From the NCBI GenBank assembly GCA_946800325.1, contig OX326961.1:2768655-2832654 (forward strand): a stretch of 64,000 bases of DNA, in the 5' to 3' direction. This stretch comes from Luzula sylvatica (taxonomy: Eukaryota > Streptophyta > Magnoliopsida > Poales > Juncaceae). How positions within the stretch are numbered: the stretch's first letter is position 1; each line of letters starts with the position of its first letter. The notes below the pieces were generated by a model that was given only the letters and a program-made list of their open reading frames with translations, made no database searches and was not told the DNA's origin. Of this stretch, positions 36,895 to 49,822 are shown piece by piece. The position numbers and the translations under genes are program-made.

Positions 36895-39800
36895 AATCGA
36901 AAAACAAACTTTCTTAGAGTTTGTAAAATTTGGTGAAAAGTTACGTAGTGAAAGATACGATACAATCAATCTGAAGACACGTTATTTGAACTCCTCAAAA
37001 GGTAAAAAGATTGCTATGAATCGAATTGAAAACTTTCTTTGTGTTTGTACAATTTGGTGCAAAATTGCGAAGTAAAAGATTCGATCCAAACCATCTCAAA
37101 AACAAGTTATTTGGGCTCCTCAGAGAGTTATAAGATTGTTTGAATCGAAAAAAAAACTTTCTTACTGTTTGTAAAATTTGGTGAAAAGTTATGGGGTAAA
37201 AGATAAGATACAAATGATCCAAAAACACGTTATTTGAACTCCTCAAAACATAAAAATACTGCTATGAATCGCATATATGAAACTTTCTTAGTATTTGTAC
37301 AATTTGGTGCAAAATCACGTAGTAAAAGATTCGATTCAAATCATCTCAAAAACAAGTTACTTGGGCTCCTCAGAGAGTTATAAGATTGTTATGAATCGAA
37401 AAACAAACTTTCTCAGTGTTTGTAAAATTTGTTGAAAAGTTACGTAGTGAAAGATACGATACAAACGATCTAAAAACACGTAATTTGAACTCCTCAAAAC
37501 GTAAAACGATTGCTCTTAATCGAATAGAAAACTTTCTTAGTGTTTGTACAATTTGGTGCAAAATTACGTAGTAAAAATTCGATCCAAACCATCTCAAAAA
37601 CAAGTTATTTGGGCTCCTCAGAGAGTTATAAGATTGTTATGAATCGAAAAACAAACTTTCTTAGTGTTTGTAAAATTTGGTGAAAAGTTACGTAGTGAAA
37701 GATATGATAGAAACGATCTAAAAACAAGTTATTTGAACTCCTCAAAACGTAAAACGATTGCTCTTAATCGAATAGAAAAATTTCTACAATTTGGTGCAAA
37801 ATTACGTAGTAAAAGATTCGATCCAAATCATCTCAAAAACAAGTTACTTGGGCTCCTCAGAGAGTTATAAGATTATTTTGAATCGAAAAACAAACTTTAT
37901 TAGTGTTTGTAAAATTCGGTGAAAAGTTACATAGTGAAAGATACGATACAAACGATCTAAAAACACGTAATTTGAACTCCACAAAACGTAAAACGATTGC
38001 TGTTAATCGAATAGAAAACTATCTTAGTGTTTGTACAATTTGTTGCAAAATTACGTAGTAAAAGATTCCATCCAAACCATCTCAAAAACAAGTTATTTGG
38101 GCTCCTCAGAGAGTAATAAGATTGTTTTGAATTGAAAAACAATCATTCTTAGTGTTTATAAAATTTGGTGAAAAGTTACGTAGTGAAAGATACAATACAA
38201 ACGATCTAAAAACACGTTATTTGAACTCCTCAAAACGTAAAAAGATTGCTATGAATCGAATAGAATACTTTCTTAGTGTTTGTACAATTTGGTGAAAAGT
38301 TACGTAGCAAAACATTCGATCGAAACCATCTCAAAACACGTTATTTGGACACCTCCTAGCGTTAGTAGAATTGTATGAATCGAGAAAGAAACTTTCTTAG
38401 TGTTTGTAAAATTTGGTGAAAAGTTATGTGGTAAAAGATACGATACAAATGATTTAAAAACACGCTATTTGAACTCCTCAAAACGTAAGAAGGTTGCTAT
38501 GAATCGAATATAAAACATTCTTAGTTTTTGTACAATATGGTGTAAAATTACGTAGTAAAATATTCGATCCAAACCATCTCAAAAACAAGTTATTTGGGCT
38601 CGTCAAAGAGTTAAAAGATTGTTATGAATTGAAAAACAAACTTTCTTAGAGTTTGTAAAATTTGGTGAAAAGTTACGTAGTGAAAGATACGATACAAAAG
38701 ATCTAAAAACTCGTTATTTGAACTCCTCTAAACGTAAAAGATTGCTATGAATCGAATATAAAACTTTTTTGTGTTTGTCCAATTTGGTGCAAAATTACGT
38801 AGTAAAAGATTCGATTCAAATCATCTCAAAAACAAGTTACTTGGGCTCCTCAGAGAGTTATAAGATTGTTATGAATCGAAAAACAAACATTCTTAGTGCT
38901 TGCAAAATTTCGTGAAAAGTTACGTAGTGAAAGATACGATACAAACGATCTAAAACACATTATTTGAACTCCTCAAAACGTAATAAGATTGCTATGAGTC
39001 GAATAGAAAACTTTCTTAGTGTTTGTACAATTTGGTGAAAAGTCACGTAGTAAATAATTCTGTCCAAACCACCTCAAAACACGTTATTTGAACTCCTCAT
39101 ATCGTAAAAAGAATTGTATGAATCGAAAAACAAAATTTCTTAATGTTTGTAAAATTTGTTGAAAAGTTTTGTGGTAAAAGATACGATACAAATGATCTAA
39201 AAACACGTAATTTGAACTCCTTGAAACGTAAAAAGATTGCTATCAATCGAACATAAAACTTCCTTAGTGTTTGTACAATTAGGTGCAAAATTACGTAGTA
39301 AAAGATTCGATCCAAACCATCTCAAAAACAAGTTATTTGGGCTACTCAGAGAGTCAAAAGATTGTTATGAATCGAAAAACAAACTTTCTTAGTGTTTGTA
39401 AAATTTGGTGAAAAGTTACGTAGTGAAAGATACGATACAAACGATCTCAAAACACGTTATTTGAACTCCTCAAAAGGTAAAAAGATTGCTATGAATCGAA
39501 TAGAAAACTTTCTTTGTGTTTGTACAATTTGGTGCAAAATTACGAAGTAAAAGATTCGATCCAAACCATCTCAAAAACAAGTTATTTGGGCTCCTCAGAG
39601 AGTTATAAGATTGTTTTGAATCGAAAAACAAACTTTCCTAGTGTTCGTAAAATTTGGTGAAAAGTTACGTAGTGAAAGATACGATACAAACTATCTAAAA
39701 ACACGTTATTTGAACTGTCAAAACGTAAAAAGATTGCTATGAGTCGAATAGAAAACTTTCTTAGTGTTTGTACAATTTGGTGAAAAGTTATGTGGTAAAA

Positions 39801-40490
39801 CATTCGATCCAAATTATCTCAGAACACACTATTTGGACTCCTCATAGCGTTAAAAGAATTGTTTTAATCGAAAAAAAAAACATTCTTACTGTTTGTAAAA
39901 TTTGTTGAAAAGTTAAGTAGTGAAAGATATCATCACAAACGATCTCAAGACACGTTATTTGAACTCCTCAAAACTTAAAAAAATTGCTCTTACTCGAATA
40001 GAAAACTTTCTTAGTGTTTGTACAATTTGGTGCAAAATTACGTAGTAAAAATTCGATCCAAACCATCTCAAAAACAAGTTATTTGGGCTCCTCAGAGAGT
40101 TATAAGATTGTTATGAATCGAAAAACAAACTTTCTTAGTGTTTGTAAAATTTGGTGAAAAGTTACGAAGTTAAAGATACGATACAAACGATCTAAAAACA
40201 CGTTATTTGAACTCCTCAAAACGTAAAACGATTGCTGTTAATCGAATAGAAAACTTTCTTAGTGTTTGTACAATTTGGTGCAAAATTACGTAGTAAAAGA
40301 TTCGATCCAAACCATCTCAAAAACAAATTATTTGGGCTCCTCAGAGAGTAATAAGATTGTTTTGAATTGAAAAACAATCATTCTTAGTGTTTGTAAAATT
40401 TGGTGAAAAGTTACGTAGTGAAAGATACGATACAAACGATCTCAAAACACGTTATTTGCACTCCTCTAAACGTAATAGATTGCTATGGAT
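36895..40490 (+). repeat. Satellite block II, first copy (repeats at +8,087 bp)
   Basis: This ~3.6-kb run recurs at about 44,982-48,577 with an exact 8,087-bp offset (65 monomers). Shared rare features are cttagagtttg, acaatcaatctgaagacac, ggggtaaaagataag, a B monomer shortened to aaatttctacaatttgg, and a run of A residues in aatcgaaaaaaaaaacattc. Differences are scattered single bases. Confidence 0.85.
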
Positions 40491-43400
40491 CGAATATAAA
40501 ACTTTCTATGTGTTTGTCCAATTTGGTGCAAAATTACGTAGTAAAAGATTCGATCCAAACTATCTCAAAAACAAGTTATTTGGGCTCCTCAGAGAGTTAA
40601 AAGATTCTTATGAATCGAAAAACAAACTTTCTTAGTGTTTGTAAAATTTGGTGAAAAGTTTCGTAGTGAAAGATACGATACAAACGATCTAAAAACACGT
40701 TATTTGAACTCCTCAAAACGTAAAACGATTGTTCTTAATCGAATAGAAAACTTTCTTAGTGTTTGTACAATTTGGTGCAAAAATCACGTAGTAAAAGATT
40801 CGATTCAAATCATCTCAAAAACAAGTTACTTGCGCTCCTCAGAGAGTTATAAGATTGTTATGAATCGAAAAACAAACTTTCTCAGTGTTTGTAAAATTTG
40901 GTAAAAAGTTACGTAGTGAAAGATACGATACAAACTATCTAAAAACACGTAATTTGAACTCCTCAAAACGTAAAACGGTTGCTCTTAATCGAATAAAAAA
41001 CTTTCTTAGTGTTTGTACACTTTGGTGCAAAATTACGTAGTAAAATATTCGATCCAAACCATCTCAAAAACAAGTTATTTGGGCTCCTCAGAGAGTAATA
41101 AGATTGTTTTGAATTGAAAAACAATCATTCTTAGTGTGTGTAAAATTTGTTGAAAAGTTACGTAGTGAAAGATACGATACAAACGATATAAAAACACGTT
41201 ATTTGAACTCCTCAAAACGTAAAAAGATTGCTATGAATCGAATATAATACTTTCTTATCGTTTGTACAATTTGGTGAAAAGTTACGTAGCAAAACATTCG
41301 ATCGAAAACATCTCAAAACACGTTATTTGGACTCCTCCTAGCGTTAGAAGAATTGTATGAATCGAGAAAGAAACTTTCTTAGTGTTTGTAAAATTTGGTG
41401 AAAAGTTATGTGGTAAAAGATACGATACAAATGATCTAAAAACACACTATTTGAACTCCTCAAAACGTAAAAAGGTTGCTATGAATCGAATATAAAACAT
41501 TCTTAGTTTTTGTACAATTTGGTGTAAAACTACATAGTAAAATATTCGATCCAAACCATCTCAAAAACAAGTTATTTGGGCTCCTCAAGGAGTTAAAAGA
41601 TTGTTATGAATTGAAAAACAAACTTTCTTAGTGTTTGTAAAATTTGGTGTAAAATTACGTAGTAAAAGATTCGATCCAAACCATCTCAAAAACAAGTTAT
41701 TTGGGCTCCTCAGAGAGTTAAAAGATTGTTATGAATCGAAAAACAAACTTTTTTAGTGTTTGTAAAATTTGGTGAAAAGTTACGTAGTGAAAGATACGAT
41801 ACAAAAGATCTAAAAACACGTTATTTGAACTCCTCAAAACGTAAAAAGGTTGCTATGAATCGAATAGAAAACTTTCTTTGTGTTTGTACAATTTGGTGCA
41901 AAATTACGAAGTAAAAGATTCGATCCAAACCACCTCAAAAACAAGTTATTAGGGCTCCTCAGAGAGTTATAAGATTGTTTTGAATCGAAAAACTAACTTT
42001 CTTAGTGTTTGTAAAATTTGGTGAAAAGTTACGTAGTGAAAGATACGATATGAACGATCTAAAAACACGTTATTTGAACTCCTCAAAACGTAAAACGATT
42101 GCTCTTAATCTAATTGAAAACTTTCTTAGTGTTTGTACAATTTGGTGCAAAATTACGCAGTAAAAGGTTCGATCCAAATCATCTCAAAACAAGTTACTTG
42201 GGCTCCTCAGAGAATTATAAGATTGTTTTGAATCGAAAAACAAACTTTCTTAGTGTTTGTAAAATTTGGTGAAAAGTTACATAGTGAAAGATACGATACA
42301 AACGATCTAAAAACACGTTATTTGAACTCCTCAAAACGTAAAAATATTGCTATAAATCGAATAGAATACTTTCTTTGTGTTTGTACAATTTGGTGAAAAG
42401 TTACGTAGTAAAACATTCGATCCAAGCCATCTCAAAACACGTTATTTGGACTCATCATAGCGTTAGAAGGATTGTATGAATCGAAAAACAAACTTTCTTT
42501 GTGTTTGCAACATTTGGTGAAAAGTTACGTAGTGAAAGATACGATACTAAAGATCCAAAAACACGTTATTTGAACTCCTCTAAACGTAAAAAGATTGCTA
42601 TGAATCGAATAGAAAACTTTCTTAGTGTTTGTACAATTTGGTGCAAAATTACGTAGTAAAAGATTCGATCCAAATCATTTCAAAAACAAGTTACTTGGGC
42701 TACTCAGAGAGTTATAAAATTGTTATGATTCGAAAAACGAACTTTCTTAGTGTTTGTAAAATTTGGTGAAAACTTACGTAGTGAAAGATACGATACAAAC
42801 GATCTAAAACGTAAAATGATCCAAAAACACGTTATTTGAACTCCTCAAAACGTAAAATGATTGCTATGAATCGAATATAAAACTTTCTTAGTGTTTATAC
42901 AATTTGGTACAAAATTACGTAGTAAAATATTCGATCCAAACCATCTCAAAAACAAGTTATTTGGGCTCCTCAGAGAGTTAGAAGATTGTTATTAACCAAA
43001 AAACAAAGTTTCTTAGTGTTTGTAAAATACGGTTAAAAGTTACGTAGTGAAAGATACGAGCACAAACGATCTCAAAACACGTTATTTGAACTCCTCAAAA
43101 CGTAAAACGATTGTTCTTAACCGAATCGAAAACATTCTTAGTGTTTGCACAATTTGGTGAAAAATTATGTAATAAAAGATTCGATCCAAACCATCTCAAA
43201 AACAAGTTGTTTGGGATCCTCAGAGAGTTAAAAGATTGTTATGAATCAAAAAACAAACTTTCTTAGTGTTTGTAAAATTTTGTGAAAAGTTACGTAGAGA
43301 AAGATACGATACAAACGATCTAAAAACACGTTATTTGAACAGCCCAAAACGTAAAAAGATTTTTATGATTCGAATAGAAAACTTTCTTAGTGTTTGTACA

Positions 43401-44981
43401 ATTTGGTGCAAAATTACGTAGTAAAAGATTCGATCCAAACCATCTCAAAAACAAGTTATTTGGGCTCCTCAGAGAGTTATAAGATTGTTTCGAATCGAAA
43501 AACAAACTTTCTTAGTGTTTGTAAAATTTGGTGAAAAGTTACATAGTGAAAGATATACAAACGATCTAAAAACACATCATTTGATCTGTCAAAACGTTAA
43601 AAGATTGCTATGAGTCGAATAGAAAACTTTCTTAGTGTTTGTACAATTTGGAGCAAAATTACGTAGTAAAAGATTCGGTACAAACCATGTCAAAAACAAG
43701 TTATTTTGGCTCCTCAGAGAGATATAAGATTGTTATGAATCGAAAAACAAACTTTCTTAGTGTTTGTAAAATTTGGTGAAAAGTTACGTAGTGAAAGATA
43801 CGATACAAACGATCTCAAAACACGTTATTTGCACTCCTCTAAACGTAATAGATTGCTATGGATCGAATAGAAAACTTTCTTAGTGTTTGTCCAATTTGGT
43901 GCAAAATTACGTAGTAAAAGATTCGATTCAAATCATCTCAAAAACAAGTTACTTGGGCTCCTCAGAGAGTTATAAGATTGTTATAAATCGAAAAACAAAC
44001 TTTCTTAGTGTTTGCAAAATTTCGTGAAAAGTTTCGTAGTGAAAGATACGATACAAACGATCTAAAAACACATTATTTGAACTCCTCAAAACGTAAAAAG
44101 ATTACTATGAGTCGAGTAGAAAACTTTCTTAGTGTTTGTACAATTTGGTGAAAAGTCACGTAGTAAATCATTAGGTCCAAACCACCACAAAACACGTTAT
44201 TTGAACTCCTTGTATCGTTAAAAGAATTGTATGAATCGAAAAACAAACTTTTCTTAGTGTTTGTAAAATTTGGTGAAAAGTTACGTAGTGAAAGATACGA
44301 TACAAACGATCAAAAAACACGTTATTTGAACTCCTCAAAACGTAAAATGATTGCCCTTAATCGAATAGAAAACTTTCTTAGTGTTTGTACAATTTGGTGC
44401 AAAATTACGTAGTAAAAGATTCGATCCAAATCATCTCAAAAACAAGTTACTTGGGCTCCTCAGAGAGTTATAAGATTGTTTTGAATCGAAAAACAAACTT
44501 TCTTAGTGTTTGTAAAATTTGGTGAAAAGTTACGTAGTGAAAGATACGATACAAACGATCTAAAAACACGTTATTTGAACTCCTCAAAACGTAAAACGAT
44601 TGTTCTTAATCGAATAGAAAACTTTCTTAGTGTTTGTACAATTTGGTGCAAAATCACGTAGTAAAAGATTCGATTCAAATCATCTCAAAAACAAGTTACT
44701 TGGGCTCCTCAGAGAGTTAAAAGATTCTTATGAATCGAAAAACAAACTTTCTTAGTGTTTGTAAAATTTGGTGAAAAGTTACGTAGTGAAAGATACGATA
44801 CAAACGATCTAAAAACACGTTATTTGAACTCCTCAAAACGTAAAACGATTGTTCTTAATCGAATAGAAAACTTTCTTAGTGTTTGTACAATTTGGTGCAA
44901 AATCACGTAGTAAAAGATTCGATTCAAATCATCTCAAAAACAAGTTACTTGGGCTCCTCAGAGAATTAAAAGATTCTTATC
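40491..44981 (+). repeat. 37-monomer higher-order repeat, copy 0 (last part exchanged)
   Basis: This copy starts at the diagnostic B variant cgaatataaaactttctatg. It matches copy 1 at offset 9,332 (later 9,329) up to about 43,410, and copy 3 at offset 18,317 throughout. It ends within monomer 37 at about 44,981, where agattcttatcaatcgaaa is joined to block II (cttagagtttg). Confidence 0.8.
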
Positions 44982-47900
44982 AATCGAAAAACAAACTTTC
45001 TTAGAGTTTGTAAAATTTGGTGAAAAGTTACGTAGTGAAAGATACGATACAATCAATCTGAAGACACGTTATTTGAACTCCTCAAAAGGTAAAAAGATTG
45101 CTATGAATCGAATTGAAAACTTTCTTTGTGTTTGTACAATTTGGTGCAAAATTGCGAAGTAAAAGATTCGATCCAAACCATCTCAAAAACAAGTTATTTG
45201 GGCTCCTCAGAGAGTTATAAGATTGTTTGAATCGAAAAAAAAACTTTCTTACTGTTTGTAAAATTTGGTGAAAAGTTATGGGGTAAAAGATAAGATACAA
45301 ATGATCCAAAAACACGTTATTTGAACTCCTCAAAACATAAAAATACTGCTATGAATCGCATATATGAAACTTTCTTAGTATTTGTACAATTTGGTGCAAA
45401 ATCACGTAGTAAAAGATTCGATTCAAATCATCTCAAAAACAAGTTACTTGGGCTCCTCAGAGAGTTATAAGATTGTTATGAATCGAAAAACAAACTTTCT
45501 CAGTGTTTGTAAAATTTGTTGAAAAGTTACGTAGTGAAAGATACGATACAAACGATCTAAAAACACGTAATTTGAACTCCTCAAAACGTAAAACGATTGC
45601 TCTTAATCGAATAGAAAACTTTCTTAGTGTTTGTACAATTTGGTGCAAAATTACGTAGTAAAAATTCGATCCAAACCATCTCAAAAACAAGTTATTTGGG
45701 CTCCTCAGAGAGTTATAAGATTGTTATGAATCGAAAAACAAACTTTCTTAGTGTTTGTAAAATTTGGTGAAAAGTTACGTAGTGAAAGATATGATAGAAA
45801 CGATCTAAAAACAAGTTATTTGAACTCCTCAAAACGTAAAACGATTGCTCTTAATCGAATAGAAAAATTTCTACAATTTGGTGCAAAATTACGTAGTAAA
45901 AGATTCGATCCAAATCATCTCAAAAACAAGTTACTTGGGCTCCTCAGAGAGTTATAAGATTATTTTGAATCGAAAAACAAACTTTATTAGTGTTTGTAAA
46001 ATTCGGTGAAAAGTTACATAGTGAAAGATACGATACAAACGATCTAAAAACACGTAATTTGAACTCCACAAAACGTAAAACGATTGCTGTTAATCGAATA
46101 GAAAACTATCTTAGTGTTTGTACAATTTGTTGCAAAATTACGTAGTAAAAGATTCGATCCAAACCATCTCAAAAACAAGTTATTTGGGCTCCTCAGAGAG
46201 TAATAAGATTGTTTTGAATTGAAAAACAATCATTCTTAGTGTTTATAAAATTTGGTGAAAAGTTACGTAGTGAAAGATACAATACAAACGATCTAAAAAC
46301 ACGTTATTTGAACTCCTCAGAACGTAAAAAGATTGCTATGAATCGAATAGAATACTTTCTTAGTGTTTGTACAATTTGGTGAAAAGTTACGTAGCAAAAC
46401 ATTCGATCGAAACCATCTCAAAACACGTTATTTGGACACCTCCTAGCGTTAGTAGAATTGTATGAATCGAGAAAGAAACTTTCTTAGTGTTTGTAAAATT
46501 TGGTGAAAAGTTATGTGGTAAAAGATACGATACAAATGATTTAAAAACACGCTATTTGAACTCCTCAAAACGTAAGAAGGTTGCTATGAATCGAATATAA
46601 AACATTCTTAGTTTTTGTACAATATGGTGTAAAATTACGTTGTAAAATATTCGATCCAAACCATCTCAAAAACAAGTTATTTGGGCTCGTCAAAGAGTTA
46701 AAAGATTGTTATGAATTGAAAAACAAACTTTCTTAGAATTTGTAAAATTTGGTGAAAAGTTACGTAGTGAAAGATACGATACAAAAGATCTAAAAACTCG
46801 TTATTTGAACTCCTCTAAACGTAAAAGATTGCTATGAATCGAATATAAAACTTTTTTGTGTTTGTCCAATTTGGTGCAAAATTACGTAGTAAAAGATTCG
46901 ATTCAAATCATCTCAAAAACAAGTTACTTGGGCTCCTCAGAGAGTTATAAGATTGTTATGAATCGAAAAACAAACATTCTTAGTGCTTGCAAAATTTCGT
47001 GAAAAGTTACGTAGTGAAAGATACGATACAAACGATCTAAAACACATTATTTGAACTCCTCAAAACGTAATAAGATTGCTATGAGTCGAATAGAAAACTT
47101 TCTTAGTGTTTGTACAATTTGGTGAAAAGTCACGTAGTAAATAATTCTGTCCAAACCACCTCAAAACACGTTATTTGAACTCCTCATATCGTAAAAAGAA
47201 TTGTATGAATCGAAAAACAAACTTTCTTAGTGTTTGTAAAATTTGATGAAAAGTTTTGTGGTAAAAGATACGATACAAATGATCTAAAAACACGTAATTT
47301 GAACTCCTTGAAACGTAAAAAGATTGCTATCAATCGAACATAAAACTTCCTTAGTGTTTGTACAATTAGGTGCAAAATTACGTAGTAAAAGATTCGATCC
47401 AAACCATCTCAAAAACAAGTTATTTGGGCTACTCAGAGAGTCAAAAGATTGTTATGAATCGAAAAACAAACTTTCTTAGTGTTTGTAAAATTTGGTGAAA
47501 AGTTACGTAGTGAAAGATACGATACAAACGATCTCAAAACACGTTATTTGAACTCCTCAAAAGGTAAAAAGATTGCTATGAATCGAATAGAAAACTTTCT
47601 TTGTGTTTGTACAATTTGGTGCAAAATTACGAAGTAAAAGATTCGATCCAAACCATCTCAAAAACAAGTTATTTGGGCTACTCAGAGAGTCAAAAGATTG
47701 TTATGAATCGAAAAACAAACTTTCCTAGTGTTCGTAAAATTTGGTGAAAAGTTACGTAGTGAAAGATACGATACAAACTATCTAAAAACACGTTAATTGA
47801 ACTGTCAAAACGTAAAAAGATTGCTATGAGTCGAATAGAAAACTTTCTTAGTGTTTGTACAATTTGGTGAAAAGTTATGTGGTAAAACATTCGATCCAAA

Positions 47901-49822
47901 TTATCTCAGAACACACTATTTGGACTCCTCATAGCGTTAAAAGAATTGTTTTAATCGAAAAAAAAAACATTCTTACTGTTTGTAAAATTTGTTGAAAAGT
48001 TAAGTAGTGAAAGATATCATCACAAACGATCTCAAGACACGTTATTTGAACTCCTCAAAACTTAAAAAAATTGCTCTTACTCGAATAGAAAACTTTCTTA
48101 GTGTTTGTACAATTTGGTGCAAAATTACGTAGTAAAAATTCGATCCAAACCATCTCAAAAACAAGTTATTTGGGCTCCTCAGAGAGTTATAAGATTGTTA
48201 TGAATCGAAAAACAAACTTTCTTAGTGTTTGTAAAATTTGGTGAAAAGTTACGAAGTTAAAGATACGATACAAACGATCTAAAAACACGTTATTTGAACT
48301 CCTCAAAACGTAAAACGATTGCTGTTAATCGAATAGAAAACTTTCTTAGTGTTTGTACAATTTGGTGCAAAATTACGTAGTAAAAGATTCGATCCAAACC
48401 ATCTCAAAAACAAATTATTTGGGCTCCTCAGAGAGTAATAAGATTGTTTTGAATTGAAAAACAATCATTCTTAGTGTTTGTAAAATTTGGTGAAAAGTTA
48501 CGTAGTGAAAGATACGATACAAACGATCTCAAAACACGTTATTTGCACTCCTCTAAACGTAATAGATTGCTATGGATCGAATAGAAAACTTTCTTAGTGT
48601 TTGTCCAATTTGGTGCAAAATTACGTAGTAAAAGATTCGATTCAAATCACCTCAAAAACAAGTTACTTGGGCTCCTCAGAGAGTTATAAGATTGTTATAA
48701 ATCGAAAAACAAACTTTCTTAGTGTTTGCAAAATTTCGTGAAAAGTTTCGTAGTGAAAGATACGATACAAACGATCTAAAAACACATTATTTGAACTCCT
48801 CAAAACGTAAAAAGATTACTATGAGTCGAGTAGAAAACTTTCTTAGTGTTTGTACAATTTGGTGAAAAGTCACGTAGTAAATCATTAGGTCCAAACCACC
48901 ACAAAACACGTTATTTGAACTCCTTGTATCGTTAAAAGAATTGTATGAATCGAAAAACAAACTTTTCTTAGTGTTTGTAAAATTTGGTGAAAAGTTACGT
49001 AGTGAAAGATACGATACAAACGATCTAAAAACACGTTATTTGAACTCCTCAAAACGTAAAATGATTGCCCTTAATCGAATAGAAAACTTTCTTAGTGTTT
49101 GTACAATTTGGTGCAAAATTACGTAGTAAAAGATTCGATCCAAATCATCTCAAAAACAAGTTACTTGGGCTCCTCAGAGAGTTATAAGATTGTTTTGAAT
49201 CGAAAAACAAACTTTCTTAGTGTTTGTAAAATTTGGTGAAAAGTTACGTAGTGAAAGATACGATACAAACGATCTAAAAACACGTTATTTGAACTCCTCA
49301 AAACGTAAAACGATTGTTCTTAATCGAATAGAAAACTTTCTTAGTGTTTGTACAATTTGGTGCAAAATCACGTAGTAAAAGATTCGATTCAAATCATCTC
49401 AAAAACAAGTTACTTGGGCTCCTCAGAGAGTTAAAAGATTCTTATGAATCGAAAAACGAACTTTCTTAGTGTTTGTAAAATTTGGTGAAAAGTTACGTAG
49501 TGAAAGATACGATACAAACGATCTAAAAACACGTTATTTGAACTCCTCAAAACGTAAAACGATTGTTCTTAATCGAATAGAAAACTTTCTTAGTGTTTGT
49601 ACAATTTGGTGCAAAATCACGTAGTAAAAGATTCGATTCAAATCATCTCAAAAACAAGTTACTTGGGCTCCTCAGAGAATTAAAAGATTCTTATCAATCG
49701 AAAAACAAACTATCTTAGTGTTTGTAAAATTTGGTGAAAAGTTACGTAGTGAAAGATACGATACAAATGATCTAAAAACACAGTATATGAACTCCTCAAA
49801 ATGTAAAAAGTTTGCTATGAAT
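44982..49822 (+). repeat. Satellite hybrid: block II second copy plus tail of the 37-mer unit
   Basis: Bases 44,982 to about 48,577 repeat block II. From there to 49,822 the array continues as the terminal ten or so monomers of the 37-mer unit, matching 43,87x-44,98x and 53,2xx-54,43x. Copy II is thus about 1,245 bp (five dimers) longer than the equivalent junction at 40,490. Confidence 0.8.
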
